NCBI RefSeq assembly: GCF_016918035.1
Contig: NZ_JAERWK010000025.1
Span: 62,001-126,000, forward strand
Direction: 5' to 3'
Source of the DNA: Nakamurella leprariae
GTDB taxonomy: Bacteria; Actinomycetota; Actinomycetes; Mycobacteriales; Nakamurellaceae
Length of the DNA: 64,000 bases
The notes beneath the pieces are model-generated. The model saw nothing but the letters and a program-made list of their open reading frames with translations. It made no database searches and had not been told where the DNA came from. This document shows, piece by piece, positions 38,388 to 48,029 of this stretch; the first letter of the stretch is position 1, and every line of letters begins with the position of its first letter. The position numbers and the translations under genes were made by a program.

Positions 38388-38729
38388 GTGTCCCGCGTGC
38401 TGGTCGTGTCCGCGACCGCCTGTTGGCTGGTGAACTGCACGCTCGGTCTCGGGGTGGCCACCGGCACCCTGGACACTTCCCGGGCACGGTGGATCCACCA
38501 CGCGGCGTACGCCGCCACCGCCGGGCTCACCGCCGCCGCCGGGCTCGTGCTGGCCGTTCGCCGGGACCGCGCCGTGGTCCGGCTGCTGCCGGCGGCGCTG
38601 CCGCTGGCCGCGATCCCGTTCGTGCCGGCCCGGACCGCCGGGCACGCCGCCCTGGGGGCGTCGCTGGCCCCGGCCTACGCGGCCACGCTCTGGGCCGTCC
38701 GCGGCCGCCGGCCTGATCGGCCAGCCTGA
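38388..38729 (+). CDS. Small four-helix membrane protein (113 aa)
   Basis: Hypothetical membrane protein. Four hydrophobic stretches are visible ([72 protein letters not shown]), separated by Arg-rich turns. GTG at 38388 is chosen because the first helix follows directly. ATG at 38300 (MTRWGDPIATRG) would add 29 residues and is also possible. It is 5 bases upstream of the nitroreductase gene, so the two are probably one transcript. No family recognised. Confidence 0.55.
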   Translation: MSRVLVVSATACWLVNCTLGLGVATGTLDTSRARWIHHAAYAATAGLTAAAGLVLAVRRDRAVVRLLPAALPLAAIPFVPARTAGHAALGASLAPAYAATLWAVRGRRPDRPA

Positions 38730-38734
38730 TCGAC

Positions 38735-39529
38735 ATGGAGCTGCTCGAGGCCATCCGCCGCCGCCGCACCACCAACGGCGCCTTCCTGCCCGACCCGGTG
38801 TCCGCGGCCGACCAGCGGCTGCTCGTCGAGGTGGCCGGCCGGGCGCCGTCGCAGCTGAACTCGCAGCCGTGGCGGTTCGTGCTGATCGAGCAGCGCGCCA
38901 TGATCGAGGCGATCGCCCGGATCAGCGGCGAGAGCATGACCGAGACGATGTCGTCCGGCACGTTCTTCTCCCGGTACCGGCGGTACTTCCGGTTCAGCGC
39001 CGAAGAACTGGAGCAGACCCGGTCCGGCATCCTGTTCGACCGGCTGCCCGCGCCACTGCGGCCGTTCACCCGGCAGGTGTTCACCCCGCGGGGTCAGAAG
39101 CTGGTGAACGCCTTCCGTGTCCCGCAGCTGCTCGGCGAGGAGAACCGCAAGCTGGTCGCCGGATCGCCGCTGCTGCTGGCCGTGCTGCTGGACCGGGCCG
39201 AGTACCGGCCGGGGGAGCTGTCCGCCTTCTACTCGTTGTTCAGCATGGGCGCCGCGATGGAGAACCTGTGGCTGACCACGACCCAGTTGGGGTTGGGCAT
39301 CCAGTTCGTGTCCTTCCCGATGGAGGTGCCGTGGGCCTGGCAGCGGGTGCAGGACCTGTTGGCGGTGCCCGAGGAGCTGGAGCTGATGGCCGTCTACCGC
39401 ATCGGTCACCTGCCGCCGGAAGCTCGTCGGCCTCCGATCGACTGGAGCAGCGAACACCGGAAACGGGTGTCGCAGTACGTGTTCCGGGAGACCTGCGCCG
39501 AGCCGCAGCGGGGCTGGGACGAGTCCTGA
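38735..39529 (+). CDS. Nitroreductase family protein (264 aa)
   Basis: FMN-dependent nitroreductase fold. The N-terminal block [15 protein letters not shown] then [17 protein letters not shown] is the FMN-binding signature (S/N residues near 46-50), and [30 protein letters not shown] is the second flavin block. The middle region (about 65-130, with [19 protein letters not shown]) is longer than in classical NfsB-type enzymes and suggests a distinct subfamily. Substrate unknown. It lies directly downstream of the small membrane protein and upstream of the ftsZ control region. Confidence 0.85.
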   Translation: MELLEAIRRRRTTNGAFLPDPVSAADQRLLVEVAGRAPSQLNSQPWRFVLIEQRAMIEAIARISGESMTETMSSGTFFSRYRRYFRFSAEELEQTRSGILFDRLPAPLRPFTRQVFTPRGQKLVNAFRVPQLLGEENRKLVAGSPLLLAVLLDRAEYRPGELSAFYSLFSMGAAMENLWLTTTQLGLGIQFVSFPMEVPWAWQRVQDLLAVPEELELMAVYRIGHLPPEARRPPIDWSSEHRKRVSQYVFRETCAEPQRGWDES

Positions 39530-39901
39530 CCATCCTGACCCTGCACGTGTGCCGGTGCGTGGCATGGCATCTCGAGCGTGCGTGATCGACGCGACGGCGA
39601 TCGCGCCGTGCCGACGGGACGACGCGCGGGCGGGTCCCGGTCGCATCGGGCACGCGGAGCGGCGACACGACTTCCCGACACACCGCAGCCAATGCCCGGA
39701 TGCGCGCGGTCCGCGCCCTACCTTCATCCCAGCAGCAGTTGACATAACTATAACCGTCTGGTTGAGGTCGAGGGTTGAGGGACACGCCGATCGGCGTGTC
39801 GGATCGCCCCGGCATCGACCGGGCAGCACTGGCAGCAGCCGCGAGTCGCACGCCCGCCCGGCCGTGACGAGACGATCAGACCCGAAGAAAGGGCCAAGGG
39901 G
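39530..39901 (+). promoter_or_regulatory. ftsZ: ftsZ control region with promoter-like element, direct repeat and palindrome
   Basis: 372 bases without a gene. TTGACA at 39739-39744 runs into the A/T-rich ATAACTATAAC, the only such stretch nearby and a likely promoter core. GGTTGAGG is repeated at 39760 and 39773 (13-base spacing). A perfect 20-base palindrome, GACACGCCGATCGGCGTGTC, follows at 39781-39800. The ribosome site AAGGGG stands just before the ATG. The first 180 bases show nothing recognisable. Confidence 0.6.
39781..39800. repeat. Perfect 20-bp palindrome in the ftsZ leader
   Basis: GACACGCCGATCGGCGTGTC is identical to its reverse complement. It begins one base after the second GGTTGAGG repeat and lies about 100 bases before the ftsZ ATG. 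It may be a protein site, or a hairpin in the untranslated leader. Confidence 0.85.
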
Positions 39902-41167
39902 ATGACCCCTCCGCACAACTACCTCGCCGTGATCAAGGTGGTCGGGATCGGCGGTGGCGGCGTGAACGCCGTCAACCGGATGATCGAGGTCGGCCTGCGC
40001 GGGGTGGAGTTCATCGCCGTGAACACCGACGCGCAGGCGCTGCTCATGAGCGACGCCGACGTCAAGCTCGACGTCGGTCGTGAGCTGACCCGTGGCCTGG
40101 GCGCCGGCGCGAACCCGGACGTCGGGCGCAAGGCCGCCGAGGACCACCGCGAGGAGATCGAGGAGGTGCTCAAGGGCGCCGACATGGTCTTCGTGACCGC
40201 GGGTGAGGGTGGCGGCACCGGCACCGGTGGCGCCCCGGTCGTCGCCTCCATCGCCCGCCGGCTCGGCGCGCTCACCATCGGGGTGGTCACCCGGCCGTTC
40301 AACTTCGAGGGCCGCCGCCGCGGTGGGCAGGCCGAGGACGGCATCAAGGCGCTGCGCGACGAGTGCGACACCCTGATCGTCATCCCGAACGACCGGCTGC
40401 TGCAGCTCGGTGACATGGGCGTCTCGCTCATGGACGCGTTCCGGTCGGCCGACGAGGTGCTGCTCAACGGCGTGCAGGGCATCACCGACCTGATCACCAC
40501 GCCGGGTCTGATCAACGTGGACTTCGCCGACGTCAAGTCGGTGATGGCCGGGGCTGGGACCGCCCTGATGGGCATCGGTTCGGCGCGCGGGGAAGGCCGG
40601 TCCATCCAGGCCGCGCAGAAGGCGATCAACTCGCCGCTGCTCGAGGCCTCGATGGATGGGGCGCACGGCGTGCTGCTGTCCATCGCGGGCGGTTCCGACC
40701 TCGGATTGTTCGAGATCAACGAGGCTGCGTCGCTGGTACAGGAGGCGGCCCACATGGACGCCAACATCATCTTCGGGACGGTCATCGACGATTCGCTCGG
40801 CGACGAGGTGCGGGTCACCGTCATCGCCGCGGGCTTCGACTCCACGCCGCAGGTGCTGCCGCCGACGTTCAACGAACGGCAGGCCCGCCAGGGTGGTGGC
40901 GGTGGACGGGATCCGTTCCTGGCCGCGCAGCAGACCGCGCGGGCCCAGGCACCGGTGGCCGCCCCGCCCGCTCCGGTACCGTCCGCGCCGTCGTTCGATG
41001 CCCGTCCACCGGCCCCGCAGTACTCGCAGCCGGGTGGGTACGCCCAGCAGGCTCCGGCCCAGCGCCCCGCGCCGAGCCAGCCGCCGGCCTCACCCCGGTA
41101 TGCGAGCCGTCCGGCCCAGCCGCCCGTGGACGACGACGTTGACATCCCGTCGTTCATGAAGCGCTGA
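39902..41167 (+). CDS. ftsZ: Cell division GTPase FtsZ (421 aa)
   Basis: Tubulin-like protein that forms the Z ring. The N-terminal [16 protein letters not shown], the tubulin signature [10 protein letters not shown] (about residues 102-111), and the T7 synergy loop [21 protein letters not shown] are intact. The C-terminal linker (about 330-408) is Pro/Ala/Gln-rich. The C-terminal peptide [12 protein letters not shown], which binds SepF and other partners, ends the protein. Length is typical. It has its own upstream control region and is followed 38 bases later by pgeF. Confidence 0.98.
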   Translation: MTPPHNYLAVIKVVGIGGGGVNAVNRMIEVGLRGVEFIAVNTDAQALLMSDADVKLDVGRELTRGLGAGANPDVGRKAAEDHREEIEEVLKGADMVFVTAGEGGGTGTGGAPVVASIARRLGALTIGVVTRPFNFEGRRRGGQAEDGIKALRDECDTLIVIPNDRLLQLGDMGVSLMDAFRSADEVLLNGVQGITDLITTPGLINVDFADVKSVMAGAGTALMGIGSARGEGRSIQAAQKAINSPLLEASMDGAHGVLLSIAGGSDLGLFEINEAASLVQEAAHMDANIIFGTVIDDSLGDEVRVTVIAAGFDSTPQVLPPTFNERQARQGGGGGRDPFLAAQQTARAQAPVAAPPAPVPSAPSFDARPPAPQYSQPGGYAQQAPAQRPAPSQPPASPRYASRPAQPPVDDDVDIPSFMKR

Positions 41168-41205
41168 CCGGGTCCACCAGCCCGGGGCCGGCTCGGGTCC
41201 GCCGG

Positions 41206-41937
41206 GTGGTCACCACCCGGCGCGGCGGACGGTCCACCGGTCCGTACGGCGACTTCAACCTGGGTGAGCACGTCGGCGACGACCCCGCCGCCGTGGCCGC
41301 CAATCGGGCGAGACTCGCTGCGGCGACCGGCCTCTCGGGGCGGATGGTCGGCATGGACCAGGTGCACGGTGACCGGGTCGCCGTCGTCCGGGCGCCTGCG
41401 ATCAGGTCCGTCCCAGGCGCCGACGGGCTGGTCACCGACGTCCCCGGGTTGGGCCTGCTGGTGCTGGCCGCGGACTGCGTGCCCATCCTGGCGGGCGACA
41501 CCGGTGCCCGGGTGGTGGGTGCGGCGCACGCGGGACGGCTCGGGGCCGCGGCGGGTGTCGCGCTGCGGCTGCTCGAGACGATGACCGGGCTGGGCGCCCG
41601 GGTGGCCGCCGTCGACGTCCTGCTGGGACCGGCCATCTGCGGGCAGTGCTACGAGGTCCCGACGGCCCTGCGGGACGAGGTGGAGGCCGCGCTGCCCGGC
41701 TCGGCCAGCCGGACCCGGTGGGGCACACCCGGTGTCGACGTCCGTGCCGGGCTGGCCCGGCAGCTGGCGGGCGCTGGGGTGCCGACCGTGCGGATCGACC
41801 CGCGCTGCACCTTCACCGATGCCGAGCTGTACAGCCACCGGCGGGCGACCCTGGCCGCCGGCGCGCCGGGTGCTGGCCCGCCGGTGACCGGCCGGCAGGG
41901 CGGCCTGGTCTGGCTGGACCCCGACCGGCGCCGTTGA
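41206..41937 (+). CDS. pgeF: Peptidoglycan editing factor PgeF / YfiH family (243 aa)
   Basis: YfiH/DUF152 family, a cytosolic Zn/Cu-type hydrolase that removes mis-incorporated L-Ser from muropeptide precursors in E. coli. Metal-ligand motifs are present: MDQVHGD (His), LAADCVPIL (Cys), VVGAAHAGRLGAAAG (His), and the terminal blocks GPAICGQCYEVP and DPRCTFTD. GTG at 41206 is chosen, giving VVTTRRGG; the frame continues to a CTG that overlaps the ftsZ stop, and the ribosome site is weak. The usual neighbour yggS does not follow; sepF comes next after 192 bases. Confidence 0.88.
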   Translation: MVTTRRGGRSTGPYGDFNLGEHVGDDPAAVAANRARLAAATGLSGRMVGMDQVHGDRVAVVRAPAIRSVPGADGLVTDVPGLGLLVLAADCVPILAGDTGARVVGAAHAGRLGAAAGVALRLLETMTGLGARVAAVDVLLGPAICGQCYEVPTALRDEVEAALPGSASRTRWGTPGVDVRAGLARQLAGAGVPTVRIDPRCTFTDAELYSHRRATLAAGAPGAGPPVTGRQGGLVWLDPDRRR

Positions 41938-42129
41938 CGTCCGATCGACCGCACCACCAGCTCCACCCTCCGTGCCGGATCGTCCGACGCGGAGCGCCCG
42001 TCCGGCGAGGTGTGTCGCGCTCCGGCGATCACCTGACCGGGCGATACCCTGACGCGAGCTCGGAACGCACTTCGGCCATCCGTCGCCGGCGCTCCGTGCA
42101 GCGGCGACGAGAGGAAGGACGCACAGCCG

Positions 42130-42726
42130 ATGGGACAGTGGCGCAAGATGGGGGCGTTCCTGGGCCTGGTGCCGGACGATCAGGACCGTCGGTACGAGGG
42201 CGATGAGGTCTACGCCGACGACTACGGCCCGGAGTACCGGGACGATGCCCGGCACGACGACCGCGCCACCGACCGCTTCGGTGAGGGCTCCTACGGTGCC
42301 GCCGCCGATCACCAGCCGTACGCCGCCGAGTCGGCGCGTCCCGCGTCCGCGGCAACTCCCGTGACCCAGGGAGCCCTGGCCGTGCAGTCCCGCCCCGAGT
42401 GGCGTCGCGAGAACGAGGTCGCCGCGTCGGGTGCCTCGGCAGCGGCCGGCCGCCCCGTCACCATCAAGCTCGGCGGGTTCGCCGAGGCCGCGGTGATCGG
42501 TGAGAAGTACCGCGAGGGTCTGCCGGTCATCCTGGACATGACCGAGATGGACGACGCCAACGCCCGGCGTCTGGTCGACTTCGCCGCGGGTCTGGCCTTC
42601 GCGCTGCACGGGTCGATCGACAAGGTCACCACCAAGGTCTTCATGCTGCTGCCTCCGGAGGCCGATGCCGACCAGGTCGCGGCGGCCGCGGCGTACTCCA
42701 CCGAGCCGGCCTACGCCGGTCGCTGA
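42130..42726 (+). CDS. sepF: Cell division protein SepF (198 aa)
   Basis: Cytosolic membrane anchor of FtsZ in actinobacteria. The N-terminal MGQWRKMGAFLGLVPDD is an amphipathic membrane-binding helix, followed by an acidic, Tyr-rich disordered linker (about residues 17-90). The SepF core is about 108-185, with GEKYREGLPVILDMTEMDDANARRL and the HGSIDKVTTKVFMLLP strand. A ribosome site GAGAGGAAGGA lies upstream. The 192-base gap before it contains a TACCCT -10-like hexamer, so it may have its own promoter. Confidence 0.94.
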   Translation: MGQWRKMGAFLGLVPDDQDRRYEGDEVYADDYGPEYRDDARHDDRATDRFGEGSYGAAADHQPYAAESARPASAATPVTQGALAVQSRPEWRRENEVAASGASAAAGRPVTIKLGGFAEAAVIGEKYREGLPVILDMTEMDDANARRLVDFAAGLAFALHGSIDKVTTKVFMLLPPEADADQVAAAAAYSTEPAYAGR

Positions 42727-42795
42727 CGGACGACCCGACCGACGACACGGCCCGACCGGTCCCGGTCGGGCCGCCGGTCCGGTACAAACGAGACT

Positions 42796-43095
42796 GTGAA
42801 CGTTCTCTGGCAGGTCGTCTTCCTGCTGCTGTGGCTCTTCCGGCTCGCGCTGCTCACCCGCATCGTCATCGAGCTGGTCCGGGTCTTCGCGCGCAGCTGG
42901 CGCCCCGCCGGCGTTCCGGCGATGGCGCTGGAGATCGTGTTCACCGCGACCGATCCGCCGGTGAAGCTGCTGCGGCGCATCATCCCCACCGTCCGGCTGG
43001 GCGGTGTCGGCTTCGACCTGAGCATCTTCGTGCTCTTCATCGTGGTCTACATCCTGATGACGATGGTCTCCGGCTTCGCCTTCGCCACCGCCTGA
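42796..43095 (+). CDS. YggT family membrane protein (99 aa)
   Basis: Two-helix YGGT protein that accompanies sepF and divIVA in Gram-positive bacteria. Helix 1 is about residues 3-32, helix 2 about 70-95. The short cytosolic loop holds VFTATDPPVKLLRRIIPTVRLGGVGFDLS, the family signature. GTG at 42796 is used. Role in division or osmotic adaptation is not settled. It lies 69 bases after sepF. Confidence 0.92.
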   Translation: MNVLWQVVFLLLWLFRLALLTRIVIELVRVFARSWRPAGVPAMALEIVFTATDPPVKLLRRIIPTVRLGGVGFDLSIFVLFIVVYILMTMVSGFAFATA

Positions 43096-43320
43096 CCCAC
43101 CCCGTGAGCCACCGACGCGCGTGCGCGCCGTCGCCGGAGGACTCCGGTCCACCGATAGAGTGGGTTTGCGCTACGCGTGGGGCGGTCCTCCTGACCGGCC
43201 GCCTCAGGCGGAGGGACCGATCACCTGGCCAGCCGACCCGCGCTGCCGCCGGGCGGATCCTGGGTCATCCTGGGTCCCGGCCACCGCCGTCGCGACCGAG
43301 AAGTCCACGAGGAGTGCCCC

Positions 43321-43953
43321 ATGCCGTTGACCCCCGCCGACGTGCACAACGTCCAGTTCAAGAAGCCGTCGATCGGAAAGCGCGGCTACGACGAGGACGA
43401 GGTTGACGCCTTCCTCGACAAGGTCGAGGCCGAGCTGACCCGGCTCATCGAGCTGCACAACGACGCCGGTGGCACTGCAGGCCCCGGGATCGCGGCCGCA
43501 CCGGCCCAGCCGTCCGCGGTGGACGCGGCCGATGCGCCGACCCACGCGGCCCGGCTGCTGACCATCGCGCAGGAGACCGCCGACAAGCTGACCACCGAGG
43601 CGCAGGACCGCTCGGAGCAGCTGCTCGCCGAGGCGCAGGCCAAGGCCGACACGCTGGTCACCGAGGCGCAGGCGAAGGCCGACACGACCGATGCGGAGAC
43701 CCAGGCCAAGGTGCAGGCCACGCTGGGCGACCTCGACCAGCAGCGCGCGAAGCTGGAGCGCACCATCGCCGAGCTGCGCGAGTACGAGAAGGAGTACCGC
43801 ACCCGGCTCAAGGCGTGGATCCACGAGCAGCTCGGTGAGCTGGACGCCGTGGGCACCCGCGAGCAGGCGTCCAACGGGGAAGACGCCGACGAGGCCGGCG
43901 CACTGGCCGACGCGGACGTCTCCGCCGCCAACGGTGGCGTGACCGCCCGCTGA
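43321..43953 (+). CDS. wag31: Polar growth scaffold Wag31 / DivIVA (210 aa)
   Basis: Coiled-coil protein that marks cell poles and directs polar wall growth. The N-terminal lipid-binding domain reads [36 protein letters not shown], a very strong signature of actinobacterial Wag31. After a short Ala/Pro linker (about 50-75) comes a long coiled-coil (80-175) with repeated TEAQAKADT heptads. The tail is acidic and Ala-rich. A GAGGAG ribosome site precedes the ATG, and a long hairpin terminator follows. Confidence 0.96.
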   Translation: MPLTPADVHNVQFKKPSIGKRGYDEDEVDAFLDKVEAELTRLIELHNDAGGTAGPGIAAAPAQPSAVDAADAPTHAARLLTIAQETADKLTTEAQDRSEQLLAEAQAKADTLVTEAQAKADTTDAETQAKVQATLGDLDQQRAKLERTIAELREYEKEYRTRLKAWIHEQLGELDAVGTREQASNGEDADEAGALADADVSAANGGVTAR

Positions 43954-43976
43954 CCGCCGAGCCCGCCGACCTGTCC

Positions 43977-44016
43977 CGAGCCGGGGCGCGCCCAGGAATG
44001 AGTGCGCCCCGGCTCG
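43977..44016 (+). terminator. Strong hairpin terminator after wag31
   Basis: CGAGCCGGGGCGC (43977-43989) and GCGCCCCGGCTCG (44004-44016) make a perfect 13-bp G+C-rich stem with a 14-base loop. It ends the ftsZ-wag31 group just before the ileS promoter. There is no U tract. Confidence 0.85.
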
Positions 44017-44020
44017 GCGT

Positions 44021-44296
44021 TATCCTGGGCACGGCGTCGATCCGGCCATCACCGGGGAGCCTTCGGAAGAACGGGTCCGCACCGCGCGTCAGCTCCTGAC
44101 GCCGAGAGGACCTCACTAGACCCGAACGGGACCGGCCCGTCACAGCCGGACGATGAGCGGTCCGGTCGTCGGGTCTCCTGCGGGAGGCCGGGCACCGGGC
44201 AAGCGGGGTGGTACCGCGGGACCGCGGCCGGGCGAGGAGTCCGGTGGGGATCTCGTCCTCGCAGGTGGATCGACCGACCTGTGCGAGGACGAGGAC
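44021..44296 (+). promoter_or_regulatory. ileS: ileS promoter -10 and translational T-box riboswitch
   Basis: TATCCT at 44021-44026 is a -10 element. The leader then shows a short stem I with an Ile specifier ATC at 44048-44050, and CCGAACGGGACCGG in the stem II region. The T-box GCGGGGTGGTACCGCGG is at 44202-44218, whose TGGT pairs with the tRNA 3' end. A final hairpin, arms 44252-44266 and 44277-44293 (2-base bulge), buries the GAGGACGAGGAC ribosome site of ileS. Uncharged tRNA-Ile should free the site. This is the actinobacterial translation-controlling T-box type. Confidence 0.92.
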
Positions 44297-47200
44297 ATGA
44301 CCCAGCCCGAGACCGCTGACTGCGGCACCGTTGATCCGGCGACCGGCTCCCCCCGGGGCTACCCGCGGGCCGGGGCCGACAGCGTCGACCCGCACCCGTC
44401 CTTCCCCGCGCTCGAGCACCAGGTGCTCGACTTCTGGCGCACCGACGGCACCTTCCAGGCCTCGGTCGACCAGCGCCCGGCCGGGGAGCACGGCGACAAC
44501 GAGTTCGTCTTCTACGACGGTCCGCCGTTCGCCAACGGCCTGCCGCACTACGGCCACCTGCTGACCGGCTACGTCAAGGACGTGGTGCCGCGCTACCAGA
44601 CGATGCGCGGCCGCCGGGTGGAGCGCCGCTTCGGCTGGGACACCCACGGCCTGCCCGCCGAGGTGGAGGCCGAGCGGCAGCTCGGGATCAAGCACAAGTC
44701 GGAGATCGAGGCGCTCGGCGTCGAGCAGTTCAACGACGCCTGCCGGACCTCGGTGCTGCGCTACACCCACGAGTGGCAGGAGTACGTCACCCGCCAGGCC
44801 CGCTGGGTCGACTTCTCCCGCGACTACAAGACCCTCGATCTGGACTACATGGAGTCCGTGATGTGGGCCTTCAAGACCCTGTGGGACAAGGGTCTGGTCT
44901 ACGAGGGCTACCGGGTGCTCTGGTACTGCTGGCGCTGCGAGACGCCGCTGAGCGCCACCGAGACCCGGATGGACGACGTCTACCGGCCGCGTCAGGACCC
45001 CGCGGTGACCGTGCCGCTGCGGCTGCGCAGCGACGACCCGGTGCTCGACGGTGCGCAGGCGCTGGTCTGGACCACGACGCCGTGGACGCTGCCGTCCAAC
45101 CTGGCCGCCGCGGTGAATCCGGACGTCGACTACGTGGTGGTGCAGGCCGGCCACGACGCCCCGCGTCAGGGTCGGTACCTGCTCGCCGCGGCCCGCGTCG
45201 GTGCGTACACCCGGGAGCTGGGGGAGGAGCCGCAGGAGCTGGGCCGGTGGACCGGCGCCCAGCTGGTCGGCACCCGGTACGTCCCGCCGTTCGACTTCTT
45301 CACCGGCACCGAGCAGGCCCCGGGTGCCGGCGGGGCGGCGGCCCACCAGGTGCTGCCGGCCGACTACGTGACCACCGAGGACGGCACCGGCGTGGTGCAC
45401 ATCGCGCCGGCCTTCGGTGAGGACGACAAGGCGGTGACCGACGCCGCCGGCATCGTGGTGGTCAACCCGGTCGACGCCCAGGGCCGGTTCACCTCCCTGG
45501 TGCCGCCGTACGAGGGCATGCAGGTGTTCGAGGCCAACCCGCAGATCATCGGCGACCTCAAGGACGCCGGGCTGTTGTTCCGGCGGGAGACCTACGACCA
45601 CCCGTACCCGCACTGCTGGCGCTGCGACACCCCGCTCATCCAGCGGGCCGTGTCGTCCTGGTTCGTGGCCGTGACGAAGTTCCGCGACCGGATGGTCGAG
45701 CTGAACCAGCAGATCGACTGGACGCCGTCGCACATCCGGGACGGGCAGTTCGGCAAATGGCTGGCCGGGTCCCGGGACTGGTCGATCTCCCGCAACCGGT
45801 TCTGGGGATCGCCCATCCCGGTGTGGGTCTCGGACGACCCGTCGTACCCGCGGGTCGACGTGTACGGCTCGCTGGACGAGCTGGAGCGGGATTTCGGAGA
45901 CATCCTTCGAGCGAGGAACGAGCGAGAAGGGGTGTCGACCAGCGAACGCAGTGTGCGGCCCACCGACCTGCACCGCCCGTACATCGATGAGCTGACCCGG
46001 CCGAACCCCGACGACCCGACCGGCACCTCGACCATGCGCCGGGTGCCCGAGGTGCTGGACTGCTGGTTCGAGTCCGGTTCGATGCCGTACGCACAGGTGC
46101 ACTACCCGTTCGAGAACCGCACCTGGTTCGAGGAGCACCACCCCGGCGACTTCATCGTCGAGTACAACGGGCAGACCCGCGGCTGGTTCTACACGCTGCA
46201 CGTGCTGGCCACCGCGTTGTTCGACCGGCCGGCGTTCCGCACGGTGATCGCGCACGGGATCGTGCTGGGCGACGACGGTCTCAAGATGTCCAAGTCCCGC
46301 CGCAACTACCCGGACGTGGGCGAGGTGTTCGAGCGGGACGGCAGCGACGCGATGCGCTGGTTCCTGATGTCCTCACCGATCCTGCGCGGCGGCGACCTCG
46401 TCGTCACCGAGGCCGGCATCCGCGAGAGCGTCCGGCAGGCGGTGCTGCCGCTGTGGAACGCGTGGAACTTCCTGGCCCTGTACGCGAACGCCGCCGGGGT
46501 GGCCGGGTCGGTGCGGACCGACTCGACCGACCCGATGGACCGGTACATCCTGGGCCGGACCGCGCAGCTGCGGGACGAGGTCACCGGGCAGCTCGACGCC
46601 TACGACCTGGCCGGCGCGTGCGCGACGGTGCGGGAGTACCTGGAGGTGCTGACCAACTGGTACGTGCGCCGGTCCCGGCAGCGGTTCTGGGACGGCGACG
46701 TCGACGCGATCGACACCCTGCACACCGTGCTGGAGCGGGTGTGCCGGCTGGTGGCTCCGCTGTTGCCGCTGACCAGTGAGGTCATCTGGCGGGGGCTGAC
46801 CGGGGGGCGCTCGGTGCACCTGGCCGACTGGGTGACGGCCGACGAACTGCCGAGCTCGGACGCGCTGCGCGCGTCGGTGACGGCCATGGACCAGGTCCGC
46901 GAGATCGCGTCGGTGGCGCTGTCCGTCCGCAAGGAGGCGAGACTGCGGGTGCGGCAACCGCTGTCGTCGCTGACGGTGGCGGTGGCGGAGCCCGCGGCGC
47001 TGCAGCCGTTCCTGGACGTGCTGCGCGACGAGGTCAACGTCCGCAGCGTGGAGCTGACCGAGCTGGCCGAGCACGACGACCGCGTCATCCGCACGCTCAC
47101 CGTGAACGCGCGCGCGGCCGGTCCCCGGCTCGGCAAGCAGGTGCAGCAGGTGATCAAGGCGTCCAAGGCCGGGGACTGGTCGGTCGCCGACGACGGCAGC

Positions 47201-47620
47201 GTCGTCTGCGGCGGGATCACCCTGCAGGACGGCGAGTTCAACCTGGACCTGGCCTCGGCCCGTGGATCAGCCGGTGGCGCCGCGATCGGCGTGCTGCGTG
47301 ACGGCGGCTTCGTCTCGCTGGCCACCGAGCTGGACGAGGACCTGATCGCCGACGGCCTGGTCCGCGACGTCGCCCGCGGCGTGCAGGACCTGCGCAAGCA
47401 GCTGGGCCTGGACGTCTCGGACCGGATCACCCTGACCGTGCAGACCGAGCACCCGGTCGCCGCGGCGGCGGTGCAGGGCCGGCGGCAGTGGCTGGCCGAC
47501 CAGGTGCTGGCCACCGAGGTCACCACCGGGGCGGTGCCGGACGGCATCGAGGGCTCGGCCGACGTGACCGCCGGGACCGGCGTGGACGCCGCGGTGCGGG
47601 TGCTGGTGGCGAGGGCCTGA
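44297..47620 (+). CDS. ileS: Isoleucyl-tRNA synthetase (1107 aa)
   Basis: Class I synthetase charging tRNA-Ile. The HIGH motif appears as HYGH in [16 protein letters not shown], and KMSKS as [11 protein letters not shown]. The editing domain and anticodon domain ([10 protein letters not shown]) are present. It belongs to the large, eukaryote-like IleRS group found in many actinobacteria. ATG at 44297 directly follows the ribosome site held in the T-box hairpin; an earlier ATG at 44153 lies inside the riboswitch and is rejected. Oddity: 18 extra residues, [18 protein letters not shown], split ERDFG from VRPTDLHRP (bases 45899-45952). Confidence 0.96.
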   Translation: MTQPETADCGTVDPATGSPRGYPRAGADSVDPHPSFPALEHQVLDFWRTDGTFQASVDQRPAGEHGDNEFVFYDGPPFANGLPHYGHLLTGYVKDVVPRYQTMRGRRVERRFGWDTHGLPAEVEAERQLGIKHKSEIEALGVEQFNDACRTSVLRYTHEWQEYVTRQARWVDFSRDYKTLDLDYMESVMWAFKTLWDKGLVYEGYRVLWYCWRCETPLSATETRMDDVYRPRQDPAVTVPLRLRSDDPVLDGAQALVWTTTPWTLPSNLAAAVNPDVDYVVVQAGHDAPRQGRYLLAAARVGAYTRELGEEPQELGRWTGAQLVGTRYVPPFDFFTGTEQAPGAGGAAAHQVLPADYVTTEDGTGVVHIAPAFGEDDKAVTDAAGIVVVNPVDAQGRFTSLVPPYEGMQVFEANPQIIGDLKDAGLLFRRETYDHPYPHCWRCDTPLIQRAVSSWFVAVTKFRDRMVELNQQIDWTPSHIRDGQFGKWLAGSRDWSISRNRFWGSPIPVWVSDDPSYPRVDVYGSLDELERDFGDILRARNEREGVSTSERSVRPTDLHRPYIDELTRPNPDDPTGTSTMRRVPEVLDCWFESGSMPYAQVHYPFENRTWFEEHHPGDFIVEYNGQTRGWFYTLHVLATALFDRPAFRTVIAHGIVLGDDGLKMSKSRRNYPDVGEVFERDGSDAMRWFLMSSPILRGGDLVVTEAGIRESVRQAVLPLWNAWNFLALYANAAGVAGSVRTDSTDPMDRYILGRTAQLRDEVTGQLDAYDLAGACATVREYLEVLTNWYVRRSRQRFWDGDVDAIDTLHTVLERVCRLVAPLLPLTSEVIWRGLTGGRSVHLADWVTADELPSSDALRASVTAMDQVREIASVALSVRKEARLRVRQPLSSLTVAVAEPAALQPFLDVLRDEVNVRSVELTELAEHDDRVIRTLTVNARAAGPRLGKQVQQVIKASKAGDWSVADDGSVVCGGITLQDGEFNLDLASARGSAGGAAIGVLRDGGFVSLATELDEDLIADGLVRDVARGVQDLRKQLGLDVSDRITLTVQTEHPVAAAAVQGRRQWLADQVLATEVTTGAVPDGIEGSADVTAGTGVDAAVRVLVARA
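45899..45952 (+). repeat. 54-bp in-frame insertion in ileS with foreign codon use
   Basis: The inserted 18 codons include CTT, CGA twice, AGG, AGT and three GAA, codons rare in every neighbouring gene. The segment falls between blocks that are contiguous in the IleRS homologues I remember (DFG-V[18 protein letters not shown]). It looks like a short interspersed element (GAGCGAGGAACGAGCGAG core) that inserted in frame; I cannot check for other genomic copies. Confidence 0.5.
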
Positions 47621-47714
47621 TCGGACCTGACCGGTCGGGTGGTGGTCGTCGGCGGCTGTGGGCACGCTGGTCCCGACCACTCGTCCACGCCGCCCGCTGT
47701 GCACAGGAGAGCCC

Positions 47715-48029
47715 GTGACCACCAAGATCACCGTGATCTACGACAACCCGGTCGATCCGGAGTCGTTCGAGAGCACCTACCCGCGGGCGCAGGTCGACCT
47801 CGCTCGGGCTCTGCCCGGCGTGCAGTCGGTGGAGTCGTCGAAGGTGTGGCCCAAGGAAGATGGTTCGCCGACCCCGGCGTACCGGATGCTCGACCTGTCG
47901 TTCCCGGACTACGACACCGCCAGCCGGGCGGTGACGACGCCCGAGGCCGGCGCCTTCCTCGCCAGCGTGCAGAGCGCGGCGACCGGCGGCGTGCGGATCC
48001 TGTTCTCGGACGTCGAAGTCACGCTCTAG
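47715..48029 (+). CDS. EthD family protein (104 aa)
   Basis: Ferredoxin-like dimeric alpha-beta barrel of the EthD family: TKITVIYDNPVDPESFESTYPRAQVDLARALPGV then PAYRMLDLSFPDYDTASRAV. Some members support cytochrome P450 ether degradation, others are uncharacterised. GTG at 47715 follows AGGAGAGCCC, a good ribosome site. Its stop codon TAG overlaps the leftward stop of the hydrolase within a single CTAG. Function here is unknown. Confidence 0.8.
   Translation: MTTKITVIYDNPVDPESFESTYPRAQVDLARALPGVQSVESSKVWPKEDGSPTPAYRMLDLSFPDYDTASRAVTTPEAGAFLASVQSAATGGVRILFSDVEVTL

Noticed and set aside
44153-44296. ATG at 44153 as the ileS start, adding 48 residues
   Set aside because: It is inside the T-box leader, the added residues are low-complexity, and the true ribosome site precedes 44297.
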